This document shows positions 1 through 4,225 of a stretch of DNA of 5,030 nucleotides, one piece after another; the first letter of the stretch is position 1; the number at the start of each line of letters is the position of its first letter. The notes below the pieces were generated by a model. It ran no database searches, was not told where the DNA came from, and worked only from the letters and a program-made list of their open reading frames with translations. The stretch is taken from contig CAZCWX010000622.1 in assembly GCA_964502465.1 (NCBI GenBank), positions 1-5,030 on the forward strand, written 5' to 3'. Both the position numbers and the translations under genes were made by a program. This DNA comes from CAZCWX01 sp964502465 (GTDB taxonomy: Bacteria > Desulfobacterota > Binatia > Bin18).

Positions 1-549
1 TACCGTGCAGCGGATGAGATCGACCCAGAAATTACCGATCGTCGGAGCGTCACCAGGTCGCACGTGATACGTGAGTCCACGCGCGATGGCGAGCATGACG
101 CCAACGCCAGCAGCCGCCGAAACAAAATTTTGCCAGGTCAGCCCCGCCATCTGGGTCAAGTAACTCAGCGTTGTTTCGCCTCCGTATGCCTGCCAGTTGG
201 TGTTGGTTGTGAAACTGGTTGCAGTACTAAACGCTAGATGCGAGGAGGTCGGATCTAACTGTTGCGGGTTCAGAGGAAGGACGTGCTGTAACCTCTGCAG
301 TGCGTAAAGGATCAGCACACTGAAAGTGCTGAAGGCGAGCAGCGCCAGCGTGTATGCTTTCCATGTATGCTGCTCTTTGGGATTGACGCCACACAGCCGA
401 TACAACCCATGTTCGATTGGACCAAAGAACCGTGGGAGAGGTTGCCGGTTTCCCTCAAAGACGCGGAACATATAGATGCCCAGCGGTTTTGTCACCGCCA
501 GGATCACCAGAGAGTAAATCAGAATCTGTAACCACCCATTTGCCGACAT
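1..549 (-). CDS. kdpA: KdpA, K+-translocating subunit of the Kdp P-type ATPase (N-terminal part, cut by window edge)
   Basis: KdpA is the channel-like, inner-membrane subunit of the KdpFABC high-affinity potassium pump and binds and conducts K+. The first 183 residues are present; family members are about 550-600 residues, so roughly two thirds lies left of the window. The sequence opens MSANGWLQILIYSLVILAVT, a first membrane helix, followed by KPLGIYMFRVFEG. It continues with the family segment FGPIEHGLYRLCGVNP (residues 42-57), a second helix at about 66-84, and the first selectivity-filter loop with SFTTNTNWQ (112-120). It then has the conserved region QMAGLTWQNFVSAAAG (133-148). The start is ATG at 549, with AGGAGG 6 nt upstream. 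It follows kdpF on the same strand, separated by an unusual 73-nt repeat-bearing spacer. The frame is open throughout with no sign of decay. Identification is from recognised family motifs and is firm. Confidence 0.97.
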   Translation of the reverse strand, partial: MSANGWLQILIYSLVILAVTKPLGIYMFRVFEGNRQPLPRFFGPIEHGLYRLCGVNPKEQHTWKAYTLALLAFSTFSVLILYALQRLQHVLPLNPQQLDPTSSHLAFSTATSFTTNTNWQAYGGETTLSYLTQMAGLTWQNFVSAAAGVGVMLAIARGLTYHVRPGDAPTIGNFWVDLIRCTV

Positions 550-563
550 AATCGCCTCCTCGA

Positions 564-620
564 ACGATCACGTACCACGCCCACGTCCTACGCCCACGAC
601 TGACGATTACGAGCCACGTC
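564..620. repeat. 13-nt-period degenerate tandem repeat in the kdpF-kdpA spacer
   Basis: On the plus strand the trinucleotide ACG begins at 564, 570, 577, 583, 590, 596, 603, 609 and 616. The steps are 6,7,6,7,6,7,6,7, so the true period is 13 nt over four units plus a partial fifth. Units are ACGATCACGTACC, ACGCCCACGTCCT, ACGCCCACGACTG and ACGATTACGAGCC. The array fills most of the 73-nt spacer between the kdpF stop and the kdpA ribosome binding site and would be transcribed, as the CGT-rich complement, in the kdp mRNA. The exact spacing is seen directly; any function is unknown. Heptamer-like intergenic repeats occur in several bacterial groups, so it may be one copy of a dispersed family. 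Confidence 0.75.
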
Positions 621-622
621 TC

Positions 623-712
623 TTAGAACCGCTCCGGTCGCAGCAGCGCGTAGAGCAAATAGCCTGTCAGTAGAATGGAGAGGATGAGACCAAGGAGATA
701 CTCGAGCTCCAT
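623..712 (-). CDS. kdpF: KdpF, small stabilising subunit of the Kdp ATPase
   Basis: This 29-residue peptide begins MELEYLLGLILSILLTGYLL and ends YALLRPERF. It is one hydrophobic helix (residues about 5-23) followed by the LLRPERF tail that is the hallmark of KdpF. In the known complex KdpF is a single-span inner-membrane peptide that stabilises KdpABC. The start is ATG at 712, with TAGGAGA ending 7 nt upstream; that Shine-Dalgarno sequence overlaps the TAG stop of the preceding CERL peptide, which suggests coupled translation. kdpA follows after 73 nt, much longer than the few bases often seen between these genes, and the gap holds a tandem repeat. The gene is short enough to be missed by automatic gene finding, but the C-terminal motif and its position before kdpA make the call firm. 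Confidence 0.95.
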   Translation of the reverse strand: MELEYLLGLILSILLTGYLLYALLRPERF

Positions 713-722
713 ACACGTTCTC

Positions 723-806
723 CTACAAGCGCTCACAGGCGCAAACGTATGCCCACGCAACCACGAAGAAGCCAACCATCACTCCAACCAAGATAATGTC
801 TCCCAC
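723..806 (-). CDS. Kdp-associated single-span membrane peptide ending in CERL (27 aa)
   Basis: This tiny gene lies immediately upstream of kdpF and is the first gene after the sigma-54-type promoter. The peptide starts fMet-GDIILVGVMVGFFVVAWAY and ends VCACERL. It has an acidic N-terminal turn, one membrane helix (about residues 4-21) and a cysteine-containing CxCERL tail. I recall similar unnamed peptides with a GCERL-type end before kdpF in other bacteria, but this is memory and not a search result. The start was chosen as GTG at 806 because AGGAGG (814-819) lies 7 nt before it; the upstream ATG at 812 is only 1 nt from the same Shine-Dalgarno sequence. The stop TAG supplies part of the kdpF ribosome binding site. 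It could be an extra Kdp subunit or assembly factor; function is unknown. Confidence 0.75.
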   Translation of the reverse strand: MGDIILVGVMVGFFVVAWAYVCACERL

Positions 807-812
807 AAGCAT

Positions 813-819
813 TCCTCCT
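813..819 (-). promoter_or_regulatory. Ribosome binding site that fixes the GTG start of the CERL peptide
   Basis: On the minus strand AGGAGGA covers 819 to 813. Its distance to GTG at 806 is normal (7 nt after AGGAGG), whereas ATG at 812 follows after a single base. This favours the shorter 27-residue product over a 29-residue one starting MLVGD. Confidence 0.7.
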
Positions 820-857
820 ACGAAAAAGGCAGATTCACATCCGACGATGAACAAAGC

Positions 858-872
858 GCAACCTCTGTGCCA
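858..872 (-). promoter_or_regulatory. Sigma-54 (RpoN) -24/-12 promoter driving the kdp operon
   Basis: Read on the minus strand the site is TGGCACAGAGGTTGC, matching the sigma-54 consensus TGGCACG-N4-TTGC at every position except the seventh (A for G). The invariant GG (871-870) and GC (859-858) have the required 10 nt between them. Transcription would begin near 847, giving a leader of about 40 nt before the GTG at 806. Sigma-54 promoters need an ATP-hydrolysing enhancer-binding protein. Kdp is best known under KdpD/KdpE with sigma-70, so control here is inferred to be through an NtrC-like regulator. The motif match is seen directly; activity is inferred. Confidence 0.8.
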
Positions 873-945
873 GAGTCTGGGGGAGAGAAAACATTGGAAA
901 GATAAGCAATTACAGCCATCTAAACATTTGTGGGCAAAGACACTC

Positions 946-990
946 TTGCAAATCGCAGGATGGAGGAAACGATTTTTTTGCAACATGCAA
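946..990. promoter_or_regulatory. Candidate enhancer (activator) sites upstream of the sigma-54 promoter
   Basis: The site at 978-990 is a perfect palindrome, TTGCA-ACA-TGCAA. A related imperfect copy, TTGCA-AAT-CGCAG, lies at 946-958. Their starts are 32 nt apart, close to three helical turns, so both would face the same side of the DNA. They sit about 75-120 nt upstream of the -24 element, the usual range for enhancer-binding-protein sites. Both could equally belong to a regulator of the divergent amidohydrolase gene. Only the symmetry and spacing are seen; binding is inferred. Confidence 0.4.
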
Positions 991-1055
991 TCGCATCTAC
1001 TGCCATATGATGGCCGAAATTCGCGAAGGGATCGTGTGACGGCTTGCCTTTTTTC

Positions 1056-1084
1056 TTCATCAATGGTCTATAAGTAGGTACAAT
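1056..1084 (+). promoter_or_regulatory. Possible sigma-70-type promoter for the amidohydrolase gene
   Basis: TACAAT at 1079-1084 is a good -10 element. The hexamer 17 nt upstream, TTCATC (1056-1061), is a weak -35. An alternative reading is TTGCCT (1044-1049) with TCTATA at 1067-1072, also with a 17-nt spacer. Either start would give a leader of about 60-80 nt. This is a weak prediction from pattern alone. Confidence 0.3.
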
Positions 1085-1152
1085 GATGATCCGCAAGGTG
1101 TCGAGAGACATCCGAACGGTCCTTACCACTCATTAAAGGAGGGAACCACCAG

Positions 1153-2886
1153 ATGGCTGATATTGATCTTCACATAAAAGGTGGCACTGTTGTTGACGGT
1201 ACGCGCGCCCCACGTTACCAGGCTGACGTCTGGATTCGTGACGGTAAGATTGCCCAGATCGGTGGCAAAGCGCCGGGCTTTGCCAAGAACGTCATCGACG
1301 CCGACGGACTGATCGTAGCGCCAGGGTTTGTCGATCTCCACACCCACTATGATGCCCAGATTCGCTGGGACCCGTACTGCACGATCTCAGGCTGGCATGG
1401 CGTCACCTCGGTCGTGCTGGGCAACTGCGGCTTTGGTTTTGCCCCCGTGAAGCCGGCCTTCCGCGATCGGTCCATGCTGACCATGACCCGGACAGAAGCA
1501 ATCCCCTATGACGCCATGAAGGTTGGTATGCTCTGGGACTGGGAAACCATTCCTGAGTATCTGGACTCACTGGAACGTTCGCCTAAGGGTGTGAACTGCA
1601 TTCAGTACATGCCCACGGCCTCCTTGATGACCTACGTAATGGGACTGGAAGCGGCCAAGAGTCGCCCGGCCACCGAAGCGGAGCGCAAAGAGATGCAGCG
1701 GCTCCTGCACCAGGGGATGGAGGCTGGCCTGTGCGGCTTCTCCATTCAGCGGCTGGGACCGGACTCGACTCAGGCCGATTACGATGGTTCGCCCATGGTC
1801 ACCGACACCATGTGCGACGAAGATATTCTAAATCTGGCCGAGGTGCTGCGCGCGCGCAACGACGGTTTTATCCAGATCACCCAAGCTACAGGGAACATCA
1901 AAGCTGATCTGGCCTTCCTGGAAAAGCTGGCCGCGGTGGCCCAGCGGCCCATTCTGCACAACGCTATCGTGCCGGCTCGCAAGGATCCAAAAGTGCACCG
2001 CCGCAGCCTGCAGTGGCTGGAGCGCGTCCGTGCTCAGGGCCTGCCCATTTACGGCCAGACCGGCACAGTCCGCACTGGCTTCGCCTTTACCCTGGAACAT
2101 TGGAACCTGTACGATGCCAGCCCGGCTTGGCGTGAACTGACCACCGGAACCAAGAAAGAAAAACTAACCAAGCTGCGCAACCCTGCGCTGCGTGAGGCGG
2201 TCAAACGCGAGTTCGACGAGGCCGATCGGCGGCTGCAGGTGATTCAGGCTGGTGTCGGCGGACCGATCCAGGTGCTGATTGTCCAGAGCGATGGCGGCAA
2301 GCCGGAACTTGAGAAATATGTCGGCAAGTCGCTCGGCCAGATCGCCCAGGAAGAGAGGAAGCACCCGATCGATGTCATGCTTGACCTCTCGCTCGCCGGT
2401 GATCTCAACGTCGAGTTCCTTGGTCCCAACCGGGGGTTCAACGCGGAATACATGGCGGAGATGATTAACGACTCAGCCTATACGTTCCCCGGTGTGTCAG
2501 ACGGTGGTGCCCACACGAAGTTCTTCACCGGTGGTGCCTTTACTACCGATTTCCTCAAATGGTTAGTGCGCGATGAGCAGCGAATCACCTTAGAGGAGGC
2601 CCACTATCGGCTGTCAGCCCTACCTTCCCAGGCGGCCGGCTTCTGTGATCGGGGCATGCTCCGTGAGGGGGCAGCTGCCGATGTGGTGGTGTATAGCCTG
2701 GATGAGCTCGCCATTGATCCTGAGTGGATCGGTGAGATCACCCATGACTTTCCGGGTGGGGAGTGGCGCCGGATTCAGCGAGCCAAGGGCTATCACGCCA
2801 TCATCGTCAATGGTGAGATGACGTTTGCGGACGGCACATGCACCGGGGCAACTCCAGGCAAGCTCCTGCGGCACGGCCGCGCCTAA
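1153..2886 (+). CDS. Amidohydrolase superfamily protein, N-acyl-D-amino-acid deacylase-like
   Basis: This complete 577-residue metal-dependent hydrolase is probably cytoplasmic, as no signal peptide is seen. It starts with the beta-sandwich strand DLHIKGGTVVDGT, then PGFVDLHTHYDAQ, where H63 and H65 are the classic HxH metal ligands. GNCGFGFAP follows, with C92 matching the metal-binding cysteine of D-aminoacylases. Next come GFSIQR (195-200), LHN (268-270, H269 a likely ligand), and VSDGGAH (448-454) with the catalytic aspartate D450. The C-terminal sandwich has REGAAADVVVY and IVNG...TGATPGKLLRHG. The substrate is likely an N-acyl-D-amino acid or another amide or cyclic amide; family membership is firm, substrate is not. 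The second metal histidine of D-aminoacylase is not evident, Q241/T243/Q244 lying where it would be expected. AAAGGAGGG at 1136-1144 supports the ATG at 1153. Its neighbours give no pathway hint. Confidence 0.93.
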   Translation: MADIDLHIKGGTVVDGTRAPRYQADVWIRDGKIAQIGGKAPGFAKNVIDADGLIVAPGFVDLHTHYDAQIRWDPYCTISGWHGVTSVVLGNCGFGFAPVKPAFRDRSMLTMTRTEAIPYDAMKVGMLWDWETIPEYLDSLERSPKGVNCIQYMPTASLMTYVMGLEAAKSRPATEAERKEMQRLLHQGMEAGLCGFSIQRLGPDSTQADYDGSPMVTDTMCDEDILNLAEVLRARNDGFIQITQATGNIKADLAFLEKLAAVAQRPILHNAIVPARKDPKVHRRSLQWLERVRAQGLPIYGQTGTVRTGFAFTLEHWNLYDASPAWRELTTGTKKEKLTKLRNPALREAVKREFDEADRRLQVIQAGVGGPIQVLIVQSDGGKPELEKYVGKSLGQIAQEERKHPIDVMLDLSLAGDLNVEFLGPNRGFNAEYMAEMINDSAYTFPGVSDGGAHTKFFTGGAFTTDFLKWLVRDEQRITLEEAHYRLSALPSQAAGFCDRGMLREGAAADVVVYSLDELAIDPEWIGEITHDFPGGEWRRIQRAKGYHAIIVNGEMTFADGTCTGATPGKLLRHGRA

Positions 2887-2893
2887 CGAAATG

Positions 2894-2935
2894 ACGGAAA
2901 ACGTCATGCGTAAAAACCTCGCTCTCGTTTTCCGT
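2894..2935. repeat. Inverted repeat just after the amidohydrolase stop, possible terminator
   Basis: ACGGAAAACG (2894-2903) and CGTTTTCCGT (2926-2935) are perfect 10-nt inverted copies with a 22-nt loop. A competing smaller hairpin, ATGACG-GAAAA-CGTCAT (2891-2907), overlaps the left arm. It lies 8 nt after the stop codon and between convergent genes, so a terminator role for the amidohydrolase transcript is plausible, though there is no good T-run after the large stem. Confidence 0.4.
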
Positions 2936-2981
2936 GTTACTCTTTACGTTTGAGACTCTAGGAACCCGCACTGACTACTGA

Positions 2982-3018
2982 CAGGCCGTGGGCACCACAT
3001 GCAGCAGCTCACGGCCTG
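2982..3018. repeat. GC-rich hairpin between the convergent amidohydrolase and zinc-ribbon genes
   Basis: CAGGCCGTG (2982-2990) pairs perfectly with CACGGCCTG (3010-3018). Pairing can extend inward by GGC/GCT, with one G-U, to a 12-bp stem and 13-nt loop. It lies about 56 nt beyond the zinc-ribbon stop on the minus strand and about 95 nt beyond the amidohydrolase stop. No T-tract follows on either strand, so it is not a textbook intrinsic terminator; it could be a repeat element, an mRNA-end stabiliser or part of a small RNA. Confidence 0.45.
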
Positions 3019-3073
3019 CTTCACGGCTTTCACCTCAAGCAGAATCTACGGTCTTCAGAGCTAGGCTATCCGA

Positions 3074-3208
3074 TCAACTATAGCGCCGTAGTCCACACTC
3101 CACACATTCCCAGATGTCTTTACCAAACATGAAAATACAATAGATCCACGTCGTTTCTCGTTGACACTTTCCGCAGTACGCGGTCATCGTATCGCCTGAC
3201 TGTGGCAT
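3074..3208 (-). CDS. Zinc-ribbon microprotein, CxxC...CxxC (44 aa)
   Basis: This complete 44-residue frame begins MPQSGDTMTAYCGKC and ends WECVECGLRRYS. C12/C15 and C35/C38 form two CxxC knuckles separated by 19 residues, the layout of a small rubredoxin- or zinc-ribbon-like fold; a fifth cysteine, C24, and aromatic residues (W21, Y23, F26, F28, W33) lie between them. The start is ATG at 3208, preceded by an exceptionally strong Shine-Dalgarno sequence, AAAAAAGGAGG, with 7 nt spacing; an internal ATG at codon 8 is less well placed. It has no signal peptide or membrane helix. It is flanked by the decayed HicB-type gene upstream and hairpins downstream, and does not clearly belong to an operon. 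I do not recognise a named family. A nucleic-acid-binding or metal-binding role is only inferred from the cysteines. Confidence 0.7.
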   Translation of the reverse strand: MPQSGDTMTAYCGKCQRETTWIYCIFMFGKDIWECVECGLRRYS

Positions 3209-3286
3209 AAAAGCTCCTCCTTTTTTAAGAGCTCATGTGTCCTTTAGAAAGACATCTTTCCTTCAGCCCCGCCTGGCACAGGGCAT

Positions 3287-3306
3287 CGAGGGAACACGCT
3301 CCCTCG
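3287..3306. repeat. Short perfect hairpin downstream of the HicB-type remnant
   Basis: CGAGGGA (3287-3293) and TCCCTCG (3300-3306) form a 7-bp stem with a 6-nt loop. It starts 3 nt after the stop of the decayed ribbon-helix-helix gene on the minus strand, so it could end that operon's transcript. No T-run follows on either strand, which weakens the terminator reading. Confidence 0.4.
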
Positions 3307-3308
3307 CC

Positions 3309-3447
3309 TTATTGGCTCAATTTTGCGCTGACCAGCCGATTCAGACTGCCCCCGACTTCTGCTGCTTCAATGGCGAGTCGCCGGTGCACCTCAGGTGGGA
3401 CTCGCACTATCAATTTGCCGCTGTAGTCCTTTGCCGCTATCTTTCAT
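3309..3447 (-). pseudogene. HicB-type ribbon-helix-helix antitoxin, frameshifted near its start
   Basis: One minus-strand frame encodes DYSGKLIVRVPPEVHRRLA, then IEAAEVGGSLNRLVSAKLSQ and a TAA stop at 3311-3309. The SGK-beta strand-PPEVHRRL-SLNRLV pattern is the ribbon-helix-helix domain of HicB-family antitoxins, which bind operator DNA and neutralise a HicA-type toxin. This frame has no start: its upstream end is a TGA overlapping an ATG (3447) in another frame. The 139-nt span is one base more than a whole number of codons, so a +1 shift separates ATG from the domain. Removing one A after the ATG gives MKIAAKDYSGKL. Collapsing a 9-nt direct repeat (AGCGGCAAA at 3438-3430 and 3422-3414, 16 nt apart) gives MKDSGKLIVRV. 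No HicA toxin or N-terminal HicB domain is seen nearby. A sequencing error cannot be excluded. Confidence 0.65.
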
Positions 3448-3451
3448 CGTC

Positions 3452-3658
3452 TCACACAATCACGGAATGTAGTAGTACGGGTTGGGCAGCTTGACCAACG
3501 ACCTGCTCAAGCTCATAGGCATATTCGCCTGAGTCGTGGTAGCGAATGAGTTGCTGTTTGAAGAAATCGAGGTTTTCGGGTTCTGCGAAAATCACTCTTG
3601 CTGGGAAAACGAGAACTACGAAAATCCACAGTGCTCCATACACCGTGCGGTTATACAT
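3452..3658 (-). pseudogene. Exported HAD-type acid phosphatase with its catalytic core deleted
   Basis: The 68-codon frame starts at ATG 3658 behind an excellent AAGGAGG. It encodes a signal peptide (MYNRT, a hydrophobic stretch, then RVIFA before EPENL) and then the N-terminal helix NLDFFKQQLIRYHDSGEYAYE. This resembles the start of exported HAD subfamily IIIB acid phosphatases, which normally continue for about 150 more residues with the DxDxT nucleophile motif. None of that is present. Instead, one frame over, the same DNA encodes LVKLPNPYYYIP followed by TGA (3462-3460), matching the usual C-terminal end KLPNPFYxIP of these enzymes. The simplest reading is one large internal deletion joining both gene ends out of frame near 3498-3510. 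The product as read ends AAQPVLLHSVIV and cannot be an active phosphatase. Family assignment is from memory of both ends. Confidence 0.7.
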
Positions 3659-3670
3659 GTACCCTCCTTG

Positions 3671-4066
3671 TTACTCTCTCGCCGTTTCTTCGTCCGGGGC
3701 CACAAGCAAAGTTAACCCTCGCGCCCCTGTAATACGTACAACATTTCCTGGTAAGATCGGGCTGTGTTGCTCTGTCGTCTCGGCACGCCACAACTCTCCG
3801 TGGACCCGGACATAGCCCTGTGGAGCGAGCTGACGTCGCACCTCACCACGAACGCCAACCAGCCGCTCGGCTCCGGTTTTCACGTCGGCATCGTATACGG
3901 TCCGGAAAAAGGGGTAGAGGAGGAAATCTTTCCCCATCCATACGAACAACAGTATTGCAGCGACCCAGAGCGGGAATCCTAACCACAAATAGAGACCAAG
4001 AAGGAGAAGGGTAGCGAACAGCCAGCCTGGGATCTGAAATAATACATATCTCGTCAGCCTTGTCAT
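3671..4066 (-). CDS. Short NfeD-type membrane protein (two TM helices plus OB-fold)
   Basis: This complete 131-residue protein has two membrane helices at about residues 12-29 (PGWLFATLLLLGLYLWLG) and 31-49, then a soluble domain. The segment 69-122 reads LVGVRGEVRRQLAPQGYVRV, ELWRAETTEQHSPILPGNVV and RITGARGLTLLV. This is the OB-fold of NfeD proteins, with the typical G.RG.a...L.P.G.V...GE.W.A.......I..G..V.V....GL.L.V pattern. There is no ClpP-like serine protease domain, so it is a short-form NfeD. These proteins work with SPFH/stomatin-like partners in membrane microdomains; no such partner is in the window. The start is ATG at 4066 with a purine-rich AGAGAAGAA upstream. The phosphatase remnant follows after 12 nt with its ribosome binding site directly at the NfeD stop, indicating one transcript. 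It diverges from hsp20. Confidence 0.85.
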   Translation of the reverse strand: MTRLTRYVLFQIPGWLFATLLLLGLYLWLGFPLWVAAILLFVWMGKDFLLYPFFRTVYDADVKTGAERLVGVRGEVRRQLAPQGYVRVHGELWRAETTEQHSPILPGNVVRITGARGLTLLVAPDEETARE

Positions 4067-4128
4067 TGTTCTTCTCTGGTGACACCTTAAGGAACTCTAT
4101 AAATGAAATGTCTCGTGTGAAAAACGGC

Positions 4129-4156
4129 TTGAGAACAGACCCCTCAGGCGTATAGA
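4129..4156 (+). promoter_or_regulatory. Candidate sigma-70-type promoter of the hsp20-protease operon
   Basis: TTGAGA (4129-4134) and TATAGA (4151-4156) are separated by 16 nt and match the -35 and -10 consensus at 5 of 6 and 4 of 6 positions. The leader to ATG 4226 would be about 60 nt. I see neither a CIRCE inverted repeat nor a clear sigma-32 site, so heat-shock control is not shown by the sequence. The rest of the 159-nt divergent gap (4067-4225) is AT-rich with no gene. Confidence 0.4.
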
Positions 4157-4225
4157 ACCAATTCGTGGTATTTCATAGTATGCAATGTACAGTTCATTTT
4201 GATTTGTTGAGAGAGGGAAACACAC

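Larger units (their letters stand above)
807..1152. other. Divergent intergenic region between kdp and the amidohydrolase gene
   Basis: These 346 nt hold no convincing gene. Short open frames on both strands lack ribosome binding sites and family features. The region contains the sigma-54 promoter and kdp leader on its left, the TTGCA palindromes in the middle, an 8-nt palindrome TTCGCGAA at 1020-1027, and a possible sigma-70 promoter plus the ribosome binding site of the amidohydrolase gene on its right. Confidence 0.8.

Noticed and set aside
810..812. ATG as start of the CERL peptide, and a longer 87-codon version beginning at 986
   Set aside because: The ATG is one base from the Shine-Dalgarno sequence, and the 87-codon version would start upstream of the sigma-54 promoter, so it would not be on that transcript.
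675..1077. Plus-strand open frames across the kdpF, CERL and kdp promoter region
   Set aside because: Antisense to supported genes, composition without domain features, and no good translation start.
920..1129. 69-codon minus-strand open frame upstream of the kdp promoter
   Set aside because: No ribosome binding site, no recognisable domain, and it covers the candidate regulatory sites; best read as chance.
2620..2907. 95-codon minus-strand open frame overlapping the amidohydrolase 3' end
   Set aside because: Shadow of the amidohydrolase reading frame without a domain or ribosome binding site.
3274..3288. Plus-strand TGGCAC resembling a sigma-54 -24 element
   Set aside because: The -12 position reads CG and not GC, with no TTGC at the required spacing.
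3235..3494. Two plus-strand open frames of 63 and 85 codons
   Set aside because: They run antisense to the HicB-type remnant, whose protein pattern is clearly recognisable on the minus strand.
4067..4225. CIRCE element or sigma-32 promoter before hsp20
   Set aside because: No TTAGCACTC-type inverted repeat, and CTTGAGA is not followed by CCCCAT-type sequence at the right distance.
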